64,000 nt of DNA from Rhodospirillaceae bacterium (GCA_018660305.1 JABJKO010000212.1:1-64000); one strand, 5' to 3'; positions 27,147 through 36,119 are shown, counted from the first letter of the stretch. Numbers and translations: made by a program. Notes: a model not told the origin generated them from the letters alone.

Positions 27147-28142
27147 ATGAGAAGCGTAAAAGGCCTTCTCGGCACAGCCCTTCTGGCGGCAGCCGCCCTA
27201 ACCGGCGCATGGTCAGTCCGGGCCGCCGAGGAACCAAGGGTCCGGCTGTCCGAACAGGGCGACCAGCGCTGTATTGTTTCAAACGGCGTGCCTAACCATC
27301 CCATCGGTCAGTTCCCCAACCGGGGCAATCCCAACAGCTTCAGCCCGCAGCAACAGCGCTTCTGTTTCGACCGCACGCCCAAACGTAATGCGGAACCGAC
27401 CCAGGGTACGCCTAATGTGGGTATTGCGTTGAATGGCATTGTTATCCGGCCGGGCACCGCCGATTGGTATGATGGCTCGACCCGCAGGGGTTTCAGCCGG
27501 GACCGCTCGTCGGGCTGGAATCTGGAAGGCATGGGATCCGCCAATGCTCTCGGCATGGATCAGAACAATGCGCATGTGGATCACCGGGGTCTTTATCACT
27601 ATCACGGCAAGCCGGTGGGTTTTCTCAAGATCAATAAATCCACCCATATGGGCTATGCCGCCGATGGGTTCGAAATCCACTATGTGGGGTCAAAAGCCAA
27701 ACCGAGCTATGTGCTGAAGCCCGGTGAGCGGCCGCGCGCACCCGGTGGCCGGTATGACGGCCGGTTTATTCAGGATTGGGTGTATGCGCCCAATTCGGGC
27801 AATCTCGACCAGTGCAATGGCGGCATGATCGACGGCAAGTACGTCTATTTCGCTACCGACAGTTTTCCGTTCTACCCCAGATGCCATTGGGGCAACGTTG
27901 GCTCCGACTTCGAACGGCGGGGTCCGCGCGGCGGCAGAGACGCCCGGCGCGGGCGTCGTGGAGGTCCGGGTGGCGGTCGGGGCGGACCGTTGGCCGGCGC
28001 TGCTGCCAGTCTCGGAATTTCCGAGCATACGCTGAGGGAGGCGGTTGGCCCGCCACCGCCGGATGTTCGTCGAGCCTCTCGAATATTGGGTATTCCGGAA
28101 GCCAAGATACGGGAGGCATTACGGCGCCATCGCCCGCGGTAA
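27147..28142 (+). CDS. Secreted YHYH-domain protein with an RGG-rich linker and a C-terminal helix repeat
   Basis: 331 residues from ATG 27147 (AAAGGTG eight bases upstream) with a signal peptide cut near V-R-A-A. The core carries H-V-D-H-R-G-L-Y-H-Y-H-G, the His-rich hallmark of the YHYH domain, probably metal binding. A stretch at about 255-280 is nearly all Arg and Gly. The end has two similar helices (L-G-I-S-E-H-T-L-R-E-A-V and L-G-I-P-E-A-K-I-R-E-A-L). The function of this family is unknown. The sulfatase gene follows 22 bases downstream, so the two are likely one unit. Confidence 0.78.
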   Translation: MRSVKGLLGTALLAAAALTGAWSVRAAEEPRVRLSEQGDQRCIVSNGVPNHPIGQFPNRGNPNSFSPQQQRFCFDRTPKRNAEPTQGTPNVGIALNGIVIRPGTADWYDGSTRRGFSRDRSSGWNLEGMGSANALGMDQNNAHVDHRGLYHYHGKPVGFLKINKSTHMGYAADGFEIHYVGSKAKPSYVLKPGERPRAPGGRYDGRFIQDWVYAPNSGNLDQCNGGMIDGKYVYFATDSFPFYPRCHWGNVGSDFERRGPRGGRDARRGRRGGPGGGRGGPLAGAAASLGISEHTLREAVGPPPPDVRRASRILGIPEAKIREALRRHRPR

Positions 28143-28164
28143 AGCGCCGGAAATCCATCGTACA

Positions 28165-29517
28165 ATGAGAAATTTAGCTCTGACAATTCTTATGGCCGGC
28201 CTAGTGCTGGTTGGGTCGGCAGCGTATGCCGCACCCCCCAACATCCTGCTGATCATCGCCGATGACATGGGGCTTGATGCCAGCCCGTGCTATGCGATGG
28301 TGTCTGACAAGCCCCGTATGCCGCATCTCGAACGGCTGTGCCGCGAGGGGCTGGTATTTGAGAACGCCTATGCGGCACCCATGTGTTCGCCAACCCGGGC
28401 GACCATCCTGACGGGTCGTTACGGGTTCCGGACCGGTGTCGGTACGGCAGTGGGGCGCCGGTCCGAGCATGGGCTGAAACCATCCGAGACGACGCTGTTT
28501 CAGTTTCTCGACCGGCACGCGCCGGAGAAATACACCCATGGAGTCATTGGCAAGTGGCATCTGGCCGCCGCAAATAATGGCGGCGTGGATCATCCCGAGA
28601 AGGCCGGCGTCGGCTACTACGCCGGTGTCCTGTCGGGAACCATCCGGGATTACTATAGTTGGCCGCGCACCCACAATGGCGAGACGACGACAATCGACCG
28701 TTACATAACAACGTCCCTGACGGATGAGGCCATGGGCTGGATAGGCAAGCAAAAAGACCGGCCCTGGTTCCTGTGGCTGGCCCATGTGGCGCCGCATCTC
28801 CCGCTGCACCTGCCGCCCAAGGCGCTCCATACACGGCACCATCTCGATCCCCAGCCACCCGCCAGACGCCGGGGCGGGACCGAATATTATCTCGCCGCGC
28901 TTGAGGCGCTGGATAGTGAAATGGGGCGTCTCTTCGCCACCATCCCCAAAAACACCATCGTCATTTTCATCGGTGACAACGGCACGCCCAACCAGACCGT
29001 CCAGGACCCGTTCTCCCGCGGCCGGGCAAAGGCCAGCGTTTTCGAAGGGGGAACCCATGTGCCGATTATCGTCTGGGGGGCAGGCGTCACCCGCAAGGGG
29101 CAGCGCGAAAAGCGGCTGGTCAATTCGACGGATCTGTTCGCCACTATCGCCGAGCTCGCCGGCATTGAGCACACCATGGCGACCAAGTGGCCGGAAGATA
29201 GCATCAGTTTCAAATCATATTTGGCCTCACCGTCGGGTGAGCGGCGCGACTTCGCCTATGTGGAACATTTCGGTCCCACCGGCGAGGCGTCGAACAGCCG
29301 CCGCCAAAGGCGCCGCGCTCGACAATACGGTTGGGCTATCCGGGACGAACGGTGGAGGTACGTCACCGGCGCCCGGCACGGCGAGCAGTTTTTCGACCTG
29401 CACGCCGATCCTTACGAACAAAACGATCTTCTTTCCGGCGATCTGTCGACAAATGCTAAGGCGGCGTTCGATGTCTTGGTGTCTCGCGGCAGGAAATTGC
29501 GCGACGGTGCCCGGTAA
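28165..29517 (+). CDS. Secreted type I sulfatase
   Basis: 450 residues from ATG 28165 with a signal peptide ending A-Y-A-A-P. The metal ligands D-D near residues 33-34 and the formylglycine motif C-S-P-T-R starting at Cys74 are intact; the motif continues A-T-I-L-T-G-R-Y-G as in typical arylsulfatases. It hydrolyses a sulfate ester in the periplasm or outside once Cys74 is matured. No formylglycine-generating enzyme is encoded nearby. It follows the YHYH gene, which may take part in the same substrate's breakdown (inference). Confidence 0.88.
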   Translation: MRNLALTILMAGLVLVGSAAYAAPPNILLIIADDMGLDASPCYAMVSDKPRMPHLERLCREGLVFENAYAAPMCSPTRATILTGRYGFRTGVGTAVGRRSEHGLKPSETTLFQFLDRHAPEKYTHGVIGKWHLAAANNGGVDHPEKAGVGYYAGVLSGTIRDYYSWPRTHNGETTTIDRYITTSLTDEAMGWIGKQKDRPWFLWLAHVAPHLPLHLPPKALHTRHHLDPQPPARRRGGTEYYLAALEALDSEMGRLFATIPKNTIVIFIGDNGTPNQTVQDPFSRGRAKASVFEGGTHVPIIVWGAGVTRKGQREKRLVNSTDLFATIAELAGIEHTMATKWPEDSISFKSYLASPSGERRDFAYVEHFGPTGEASNSRRQRRRARQYGWAIRDERWRYVTGARHGEQFFDLHADPYEQNDLLSGDLSTNAKAAFDVLVSRGRKLRDGAR

Positions 29518-29522
29518 TATCT

Positions 29523-30035
29523 CTATTCCAGCAACAGCGCGACCAGCCCCGCCGCAATAAGCCCCGCCAGCGGAGGCAGCATGAAGGATGATGACACTCG
29601 GAGCGCGATGAAACGCCCCCCCAGAAAAGGCCATTCCCAGGCGATCATGCGGTGGATGGCGAAGATCTCCCAGGTGGTGAGGAAGGCGGTGAGCTGCGGG
29701 ATGCCGACGCCGATCTTGTACATGGCGAGCGCCAGGGGAAAGGCGACGATCCCCCCGGCGGGGACCAGAATACCCGCCACCGAGGCGATCAGGATTCCGG
29801 TGAAGCCGGACTCGGCCCCCAGCCAGCCGCTGATGGTGTCGCGGGGCAACAGCTCCGCCGCGAACACGGCGAGGAACAGCGCAAAGAACATGCGCGGCGC
29901 CATGACGACGAAATAACCGCCCCCCATGCGCAGCCCGCGCGTGACCGTGTCGTCCCGCCGCCGCGCCGCCACGCCGATCAGGGCGAGGGCGGCGACCCAC
30001 ATGAGAATGGCGACAATGGACACCGTATCCTGCAT
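29523..30035 (-). CDS. Half-size ArsP/DUF318-like permease, second of a pair
   Basis: 170 residues with four or five spans. The motif L-P-R-D-T-I-S-G-W-L-G followed by L-I-A-S-V-A-G-I-L-V-P-A-G-G is the hallmark loop of the family. The upstream gene (30036) has a homologous version of the same region, and its stop abuts this start with no gap. Family members are normally single chains of about 300 residues, so the two proteins probably assemble into one permease. Substrate unknown; arsenic genes are absent. Confidence 0.65.
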   Translation of the reverse strand: MQDTVSIVAILMWVAALALIGVAARRRDDTVTRGLRMGGGYFVVMAPRMFFALFLAVFAAELLPRDTISGWLGAESGFTGILIASVAGILVPAGGIVAFPLALAMYKIGVGIPQLTAFLTTWEIFAIHRMIAWEWPFLGGRFIALRVSSSFMLPPLAGLIAAGLVALLLE

Positions 30036-30617
30036 TCAGACCTCCGGCGTGTCCGGCATCTTGAGCCGGATGGGGAGGTAGAGGGCGATGGTGCCGGCGA
30101 TCACCGGCAGGATCAGGCTGGAGCCAACCCGGATCATGGTGAATTCCGGCCCCATGAGAGGCAGTTCCCAGACCAGGGTGCGCTGCAGCCCGACCATGGC
30201 CCAGGCCGACAGATAGGCCACCAGCGCGCCCTTGTTGGCGCCGGCGCTATAGAGCGCGATCACGATGGGGAAAGAGGTGAGGGGCCCGCCCGGGGTGAAG
30301 ATGCCGGCGACGGTTGCGATCAACACACTGCCGATCCCGGCCTTTTCGCCGATCAGGCGGGAAACCACCTCTCGGGGCACGAGAATTTGCAGGAAGGCGG
30401 CGATCAGGACGGCGGCGCCGACCCGGGGAATGATGAACAGAAGAAGGTCCCAGGCCTCATCCAGCGTGTGCCGGAACGCCTCTTCGCCATTGAACCAATA
30501 GACGGCGAACCCGCTTGCCGATGCAAGCAGGGCAAAGACCAGCAACGAGCGGTCGAACGACTGGCGCCAGACGCTCCTGCGTTTTTTCTCGCTAGCCGGT
30601 TTGTCGTTGTCTGGCAT
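30036..30617 (-). CDS. Half-size ArsP/DUF318-like permease, first of a pair
   Basis: 193 residues. A charged N-terminus (S-E-K-K-R-R) precedes four or five spans. V-P-R-E-V-V-S-R-L-I-G and L-I-A-T-V-A-G-I-F-T-P-G-G-P-L-T align with the matching loop in the downstream partner, so these are paralogous halves. The two genes touch without spacing and must be translated together. They could transport an organic or metalloid compound, but nothing local identifies it. Confidence 0.65.
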   Translation of the reverse strand: MPDNDKPASEKKRRSVWRQSFDRSLLVFALLASASGFAVYWFNGEEAFRHTLDEAWDLLLFIIPRVGAAVLIAAFLQILVPREVVSRLIGEKAGIGSVLIATVAGIFTPGGPLTSFPIVIALYSAGANKGALVAYLSAWAMVGLQRTLVWELPLMGPEFTMIRVGSSLILPVIAGTIALYLPIRLKMPDTPEV

Positions 30618-30641
30618 TAAGGACCTCTGCCCGCGATTTCG

Positions 30642-31715
30642 TCACGGGTGGACGTCTTCGGTAAACCAGTCGGTCGGCAGCTCGTTGCCGAGCCCGGCTT
30701 CCTTTGCCTTGCGATAGGCGAGCCCGGCGGCGGCGGCGAACTGAAGCCCGAGCCCCATATCATTGATGAAGCACGTGGTTTCGTCGTCGGACTCGCGTCC
30801 GCGGGCCTCTCCCATGATCATCTCCGGAAGTTTCGGACAGGAATCGTAATCGAAAGTACGCAGCGCGGCCCAGCCTTTGCCGGCTCGCCGGTCCGGCGGC
30901 TCGAGACCCTTGGCGGCCACCGTGTCGGGTCGCTGCTGACCGTAGTGAAGCCCCACACGGGATGATTTGAACAGCGCCGCTTCCTCGATCTCCGGCATCT
31001 TGATGGAGCTGACATGGAGACCGGGGCGCAGCCATTTTTCGAAGAACACGGCCTCAATGCTGTTTGTGGAGCACATGACGATGTCCACATCCTCGACAAC
31101 CGCTTCAGCCGATGAGGTGGGCATCACTTCGATGCCCAGCGCGTCGGTCATTTCCTGGGCGAAATTGACCCGGTTTCCGGGGTTTGTGCTGTAGCACCGG
31201 ACGAACTCAATCGGCCGAACCGAGCAGGCCGCCTTGAGCTGCGTCACCGCCTGCCAGCCGGTTCCGATAATGCCGATGGATTTGGCATCTTCCCGCGCCA
31301 TGTATTTGACACCCAGGCCGTTGGTCGCGCCGACACGGGTCCGCTGCACCACGCCATCGGGCATGATGGCCAGCGGCTCGGCATTTTCGGTGCTGAACAA
31401 CAGGATGAGCCCGACCCAGCGGTTGTTGGGCGCTGTCGGCACTTTCACCCGTCTCATTTTCCCTTCGACCTGCGGCCAGGTGACGATGTCGGAATTCAGG
31501 CGGATCGCGCTGACACCCTGGCCGGGGATGACACCATCCATGGATTTGAATCCGTAGATGGCGCCCTCGCGATCGCTCGGGACCAGACAGTCGGAGCGCC
31601 GGCGGGTCAGCGCGGTGCCTGCGTGAAGGTCGCGGTAGGCATCCTCCAGAATGGCGATGCAGTCGGGCATGGTGAGGACGCTGTCGACGTCCTCGTTGGA
31701 CAAAATCAGTGTCAT
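30642..31715 (-). CDS. Ornithine cyclodeaminase/mu-crystallin-family enzyme
   Basis: 357 residues from ATG 31715 (GGGAGAG site). An ATG at 31772 lies inside a hairpin and is rejected. The nucleotide-binding S-I-G-I-I-G-T-G-W-Q-A lies near 140-150, with V-Q-R-T-R-V-G-A-T-N just before it, as in the family. Members are NAD(P)-dependent imine or amino-acid reductases or cyclodeaminases; this branch is longer than the enteric ones. A second member is at 52214. Upstream on the same strand are two cupin genes, separated by a hairpin. Confidence 0.8.
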   Translation of the reverse strand: MTLILSNEDVDSVLTMPDCIAILEDAYRDLHAGTALTRRRSDCLVPSDREGAIYGFKSMDGVIPGQGVSAIRLNSDIVTWPQVEGKMRRVKVPTAPNNRWVGLILLFSTENAEPLAIMPDGVVQRTRVGATNGLGVKYMAREDAKSIGIIGTGWQAVTQLKAACSVRPIEFVRCYSTNPGNRVNFAQEMTDALGIEVMPTSSAEAVVEDVDIVMCSTNSIEAVFFEKWLRPGLHVSSIKMPEIEEAALFKSSRVGLHYGQQRPDTVAAKGLEPPDRRAGKGWAALRTFDYDSCPKLPEMIMGEARGRESDDETTCFINDMGLGLQFAAAAGLAYRKAKEAGLGNELPTDWFTEDVHP

Positions 31716-31751
31716 GGAGCTCTCCCGTTTTTTCTTTTCTATGAAACGATT

Positions 31752-31785
31752 GCGCCGGAGCGGCTTTTTCAAGCTGCTCCGGCGC
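31752..31785. terminator. Long GC-rich hairpin with T-tract, probable terminator
   Basis: GCGCCGGAGC pairs perfectly with its complement and the stem continues through a wobble and four more pairs to a small loop. TTTTT follows on the plus strand and AAAAA precedes it on the minus strand. It lies between the leftward cupin gene and the leftward ornithine-cyclodeaminase-family gene, so it most likely ends the cupin transcript. Confidence 0.65.
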
Positions 31786-31835
31786 TTTTTGTCATTCGCC
31801 AGTCCGGCGGCAGCCGCCGCCTAACCGATCGGTGT

Positions 31836-32426
31836 TTATCGGAAACCGAATTTTTCCAGCAGATCCTTGGGATCGTCGTCCGGGTTGAATCCCTCATAGG
31901 GCTCAAGCTGTTCGTACCATGCCGCACCCATCGCCTTCAGAATGCGGTTATGGATGACGATGATGCGCGCCGGCTTGTCCGGATTGGCGTTGAAGTGCTT
32001 GTGCTCCACATAGGGCGGGATATAGACGAAATCGCCCTGCTTCCACTCGAACTTCTTGGGTTCTTTCTGCCATTCCCAGGTGAACTTGATATCCACCTGA
32101 AAATCCACGTCCCAGTGCAGATCGTAGCCTTCGCCTTCGGCCACGAAGAAGACCTCTTCGGCGAGATGGCGATGCTTGCCGGACGCCTGACCCGCACCCA
32201 GGAACTGCATGTAGATATCGACACAGTTCTCGACGGTGTTCATCTTCTCATGGATCATGTGTTTGAGAATGCCCTGGGGCGAATTCTCAAACGGCATCTC
32301 GGCCGACTTAACGACCTTCAGCTTGTTGCTGTAATAATCTTCAACATAGGCTGCCGTCTCGGCGATGTTCTCGCTGTAGAAACTGCAGACCTCATTGCCT
32401 TTTACAATTGTATCGCGTTCGTCCAC
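31836..32426 (-). CDS. Cupin-domain protein
   Basis: 196 residues. A cupin motif is seen as G-A-G-Q-A-S-G-K-H-R-H-L-A-E-E-V-F-F-V-x-E-G-E-G near 77-101 and a second as G-D-F-V-Y-I-P-P-Y-V-E-H near 131-142, giving a His-His-Glu-His metal set. A wide loop rich in Trp and Lys (about 105-130) separates the two motifs. Such proteins are often dioxygenase- or isomerase-like, but the reaction is unknown. It is preceded by a second cupin of related layout 42 bases upstream. Confidence 0.75.
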   Translation of the reverse strand: MDERDTIVKGNEVCSFYSENIAETAAYVEDYYSNKLKVVKSAEMPFENSPQGILKHMIHEKMNTVENCVDIYMQFLGAGQASGKHRHLAEEVFFVAEGEGYDLHWDVDFQVDIKFTWEWQKEPKKFEWKQGDFVYIPPYVEHKHFNANPDKPARIIVIHNRILKAMGAAWYEQLEPYEGFNPDDDPKDLLEKFGFR

Positions 32427-32468
32427 GTAAATTCTCCCTGACGAAATACCTGTTTTGCGTGCGCCGGC

Positions 32469-33053
32469 TTACCAGTCGGTCGACGGCTCGTAATTTTCCT
32501 GTCCCGGAATCGGATCCTTCGGCGGCATTTTGACGTTCTTCTGGAACACCATATGCATGAACAGGAAGAGGGGTTTGGCCTTCATGACCAGCACGATGAA
32601 TTCATCATCGGGGCTGTTGTTGAAATGCTGATGCACACAGCCGTTTTCGACGATCATGCAATCGCCCGCTTCGGCATCGATTCTTTCGCCGTCATGGACG
32701 TCGTAACCGTTGCCGCGGAGAATGTAGAAAACCGCGCTATTCATGTGGCCGTGCCGCTGACCGAAACCACCGGGCGCGAAGGCGCCGAGATGTGTTTCGA
32801 TGGATTGGGCAATTTCCATGTTCTGCGGGTTGATCACAGATTTGTCGAACATCTGTGGCCCCCCCTTCCATTCGAAGTCGTGGATGCTGAAGACACGGGG
32901 CTGGTCATAGATGCCCTGCTTCATTTCACCGTAGGTGCCTTCCAGCGCACGCACGAACGTGCGTTTTTTGACCCAACGCTCCCAGATGACTTCCGGTCGG
33001 TTGTGCCCGACACCCGCTTCGGTTGTCGTGGTTTCTGAGCCTCCTTCGGCCAT
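32469..33053 (-). CDS. Cupin-domain protein, paralogue of its neighbour
   Basis: 194 residues. The motifs G-Q-R-H-G-H-M-N-S-A-V-F-Y-I-L-R-G near 98-114 and G-D-C-M-I-V-E-N-G-C-V-H-Q-H near 129-142 give the expected metal site. It is probably co-transcribed with the next cupin. Two LacI regulators are encoded just upstream on the same strand and may control the pair. The substrate is unknown; a role in aromatic or sugar-acid catabolism would fit cupins but is not shown. Confidence 0.75.
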   Translation of the reverse strand: MAEGGSETTTTEAGVGHNRPEVIWERWVKKRTFVRALEGTYGEMKQGIYDQPRVFSIHDFEWKGGPQMFDKSVINPQNMEIAQSIETHLGAFAPGGFGQRHGHMNSAVFYILRGNGYDVHDGERIDAEAGDCMIVENGCVHQHFNNSPDDEFIVLVMKAKPLFLFMHMVFQKNVKMPPKDPIPGQENYEPSTDW

Positions 33054-33284
33054 GATGCCTCCTATTTTGGAATGCCCTGGCTATTTTCGGCCCAAAGGGG
33101 CCGTGCCAAGGCTTTGTGTGGGTCTGCGGCAAACGCTCAGTACCCGAAAAACCCATTAATTACAGGGTATAAAAGTATGCCGTGGTCCTGTCAAGAACGG
33201 CTCGTTTCCGCGCGATTACCGCCCGAAATCCGACGAGGCCGTAATCCGATAAGTGGCCTCTCGATGGAGCTTTTCCCACCCAAT

Positions 33285-34310
33285 TCAGGCCCTAACCGGT
33301 CCGGTCGATTCGCGGATGATCAACTCAGGCAGGACGACTTCCTGCCTCGCTGGAACACCGGGATTTTCAATACACTCTATCAGGATATCCGCCAGGGCTA
33401 CGCCGGCGTCCAGACTTCTCGCCCGGACAGTGGTGAGAGAAGGGGAGACTAAAGCGCTGTATCTGATTTCGTTGTACCCGGTTATCGAGACGTCGTCCGG
33501 GCATTTGATGCCGCGTGCCGTGCAGGCCTGATAACAGCCCATCGCGACGAGATCATTGACCGCTATGATAGCCGTTACATCCACGCCATTGTCGAGAAGG
33601 CGCTCGCAGCAGACCCGGCCACCATCGATGGTGTAATCGTTGCTGAAAATTATATGGGCGGGATCCACCGTTAGGCCATGAGCCTCAACGGCTTCCATAA
33701 AACACTGGTGCCTGATCTGTCCCGCGGTCAGGTTCTGACCGCCCACGATCAGGGCCAAGTCGCGATGCCCGAGGTCTGCCAGATGTTTTATCACGAGATC
33801 GGTGCCGTGAGTCTCGTCGATAATAACGGTCGGCATACCGGGAGGCGCCTCATTGCGCCCAACCACGACGAACGGTAAGCCTGTCCGTTGACAGGCTGAT
33901 ATTATGGGGTCGTTGGGCTCGGCGGTAGAGAGGATCATGCCGTCAAACTGTCCCGACCGCATCATGGCGGTGATACTGTCGATACGCTCCGGGCGCTGTT
34001 CTGTGCTGCAGATCATGGGTGTCAGACCCGCCTCCAGCAACCGGTCTTCGATGCCGCGGACAATCTGCAGGTTCATATGGTTGGTGATGTCCGTAACCAT
34101 GACGGCAACGGTGTGGGATCGGTTGGTGCGCAGTTGATAGGCGGACCAGTTGGGGGTGTAGCCCAACTCTGCGGCCATGTCCGTGACCCGCTTGACCACG
34201 TCGGCCGATATCAAGCCGTGTTCGCCGTGATTAAGCACGCGCGATACGGTTGAAGGATGCACCCCGGCCTGATGGGCGATATCACGTAATGTTACTCTGA
34301 CTTGTGTCAT
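33285..34310 (-). CDS. LacI-family transcriptional regulator
   Basis: 341 residues. The N-terminal helix-turn-helix reads V-T-L-R-D-I-A-H-Q-A-G-V-H-P-S-T-V-S-R-V-L-N, followed by the hinge and a periplasmic-binding-protein-like effector domain ending near residue 335. It lies eight bases after a paralogue of identical length, so they form a tandem pair on one transcript. The effector is probably a sugar or sugar acid. Likely targets are the cupin genes downstream, by position only. Confidence 0.88.
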   Translation of the reverse strand: MTQVRVTLRDIAHQAGVHPSTVSRVLNHGEHGLISADVVKRVTDMAAELGYTPNWSAYQLRTNRSHTVAVMVTDITNHMNLQIVRGIEDRLLEAGLTPMICSTEQRPERIDSITAMMRSGQFDGMILSTAEPNDPIISACQRTGLPFVVVGRNEAPPGMPTVIIDETHGTDLVIKHLADLGHRDLALIVGGQNLTAGQIRHQCFMEAVEAHGLTVDPAHIIFSNDYTIDGGRVCCERLLDNGVDVTAIIAVNDLVAMGCYQACTARGIKCPDDVSITGYNEIRYSALVSPSLTTVRARSLDAGVALADILIECIENPGVPARQEVVLPELIIRESTGPVRA

Positions 34311-34318
34311 GATAGGCG

Positions 34319-35344
34319 TTATGGCTTCGGCACAGCCGTTGATCCTCGTACAGTCAAGGTCGGTTGTATGAATTGCTTGGTCAGGGTGACCCGTCTGTTC
34401 TGAACACGCTCGAGCAGCAGCCGGGCCAGCGCTCTGCCGGTATTTTGTCTCGGAAAACGGACAGTCGTGAGTGGCGGGTCAACCATATCTGTGAAAGTCC
34501 GATGGTTATAGCCGACCACTGACACATCATCGGGGCATTTCAGTCCATGTCGTCGCAGGGTGCTATAGCATCCAAGAGCCAGCATTTCATTGAGGGCAAA
34601 GATGGCGGTGAAATCAGCCTTATTCCGCATGAGCGCTTCACAGCAACGGTCGCCTTCCTCCACTGAATAATTCTCCGCGAAAACGATCTGAGCCGGATTT
34701 GTACTAATGTTGCTTTCAGCCAGAGAGCGGATGGTGTGCTGATGATGCCCAAAGGCACCCGAATAATGTTGCGGTCCCGAAATTACGGCAATTTTTCTAT
34801 GGCCAAGCCCGGTCAGGTGATCGATGACAAGCTGTGTCCCCAGCCGGTCATTCAGCCGCACCGAGGGCAGATTCAGGTGTCCCGACCCCCGATCCAGGAA
34901 AACCACCGGAATGTTATCGTCCTGGCAGGCGGAAACAATCTCGTCGTCCCGTTCGGTGGTAATCAGGATCAGGCCGCCCAGTTGACGCCGCCGCATGATC
35001 TCGATGATGCGTCGTTTGCGTTCTGTATGCCAATCGGAACTGAACAGGATTGATACATAGCCTGCCTTCAGCAATTCGTCTTCAATTCCGCGAATATAGC
35101 CTGACATGGTTGGATTGGTGAGGTCGCTGACGACAACGCCGATAGTGGTTGTCCGGTTGGTCCGAAGGCCGCTCGCCGCGGAATTCAGGGCGTAACCCAG
35201 TTGCTGCGCAGTTTCGGTGATCTGCCTGACGACGTCTTCCGACACCAGCGCGCGTTTGTCAGGGTTAAAAGCCCTCGACACGGTTGACGGATGCACGCCG
35301 ACGCGTGCTGCAACATCCCTCATCGTCACCCGACTGGTAGCCAT
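34319..35344 (-). CDS. LacI-family transcriptional regulator, tandem paralogue
   Basis: 341 residues. The DNA-binding start V-T-M-R-D-V-A-A-R-V-G-V-H-P-S-T-V-S-R-A-F-N and the effector domain align along their full length with the next gene, showing a tandem duplication. It is the first gene of the leftward unit and is divergent from an MlaC-like gene. A 15-bp palindrome 21 bases upstream of the start could serve autoregulation. Confidence 0.88.
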   Translation of the reverse strand: MATSRVTMRDVAARVGVHPSTVSRAFNPDKRALVSEDVVRQITETAQQLGYALNSAASGLRTNRTTTIGVVVSDLTNPTMSGYIRGIEDELLKAGYVSILFSSDWHTERKRRIIEIMRRRQLGGLILITTERDDEIVSACQDDNIPVVFLDRGSGHLNLPSVRLNDRLGTQLVIDHLTGLGHRKIAVISGPQHYSGAFGHHQHTIRSLAESNISTNPAQIVFAENYSVEEGDRCCEALMRNKADFTAIFALNEMLALGCYSTLRRHGLKCPDDVSVVGYNHRTFTDMVDPPLTTVRFPRQNTGRALARLLLERVQNRRVTLTKQFIQPTLTVRGSTAVPKP

Positions 35345-35364
35345 CGTACGAAGATAAAGCGTTA

Positions 35365-35379
35365 TTATCGACCCGATAA
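35365..35379. promoter_or_regulatory. Palindrome TTATCGACCCGATAA between divergent genes
   Basis: Two perfect 6-bp arms around a 3-bp centre, 21 bases ahead of the leftward LacI gene and about 90 ahead of the rightward MlaC-like gene. The place suits an autoregulatory operator. The odd length is not typical of LacI sites, which usually centre on CG, so another regulator may bind. Confidence 0.4.
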
Positions 35380-35408
35380 CAGATTGTCGCCCTTTCGGGG
35401 GGCGGCGG

Positions 35409-35438
35409 TTGTCACTTTCTGGTGAAATACTCTATAGA
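35409..35438 (+). promoter_or_regulatory. Candidate sigma-70-type promoter of the MlaC-like gene
   Basis: TTGTCA and TATAGA are separated by 18 bases, with the ATG of the downstream gene about 31 bases after the -10 box. The match is good but unproven. Confidence 0.4.
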
Positions 35439-35468
35439 AGTAGGCAACCTGCGGGGGCGGATAGAAGA

Positions 35469-36101
35469 ATGCGTCAAAATTTAAAGGAATTCGCTTGGGC
35501 GGTTCTCGCCATCCTGCTGTTGGTATCACCGGCACATGCGGATGACAGCGGGCCGACGGCCATTGTTAAAAACTTTCAGGCCAGCCTGCTTGCGACCATT
35601 AAGAATGCCGAGAAGATCGGGGTCCAAGGGCGCTATGACATCATTGCGCCGGCGATCGAGAGTACTTTTCATCTTCCACTGATGGCGGCGACGGCGACGG
35701 CCCCCTATTGGCGCGCCGGCAAGCCCGAGCAGCGCAAGAACCTGATTGAGGCATTTAGCAAGATGAGTGCGACCATTGTCGCGACCCTGTTCGACAGCTA
35801 TGACGGTGAATCCTTTAAGGTTCTCCGGGAACGGCGGACCAGGGGACCGACGGTTCTCGTCGATACGCAGATTGAAATTCGCGACGACAATCCGGTAAAC
35901 ATCACCTACGTCGCCGCGCGGATTCGCGGCCGCTGGTGGTTGATCGACATCATCGTCGCAGGCGGGATCAGCGAGGTGAAAGTCCGGCGCAATGAATATA
36001 TGAGCCTGCTGAAACAGGGCGGATTGCCCCGCCTGACCCGGGAGTTGCGGGAAAAGTCCGCGCGCATGCTGACCGGGAATAAATCCGCCAAGGCCAAATA
36101 G
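35469..36101 (+). CDS. MlaC/Ttg2D-family periplasmic phospholipid-binding protein
   Basis: 210 residues with a signal peptide ending A-H-A-D. The family's pattern is visible: a helix I-V-K-N-F-Q-A-S-L-L near 30, F-H-L-P-L-M near 67, W-R-A-G-K-P-E-Q-R-K near 82 and a final V-A-G-G-I-S-E-V-x-V-R-R-N-E-Y. MlaC proteins shuttle lipids between outer-membrane and inner-membrane complexes; some relatives act in hopanoid transport. No mla permease, ATPase or MCE gene is adjacent, so it is an orphan copy here. Confidence 0.8.
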   Translation: MRQNLKEFAWAVLAILLLVSPAHADDSGPTAIVKNFQASLLATIKNAEKIGVQGRYDIIAPAIESTFHLPLMAATATAPYWRAGKPEQRKNLIEAFSKMSATIVATLFDSYDGESFKVLRERRTRGPTVLVDTQIEIRDDNPVNITYVAARIRGRWWLIDIIVAGGISEVKVRRNEYMSLLKQGGLPRLTRELREKSARMLTGNKSAKAK

Positions 36102-36119
36102 CCGGTATTCACACTGGTA

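Noticed and set aside
33088..33103. CGGCCC-AAAG-GGGCCG hairpin upstream of a cupin gene as a terminator of the LacI pair
   Set aside because: Six base pairs, no T-tract and a distance of about 180 bases from the LacI stop make this weak.
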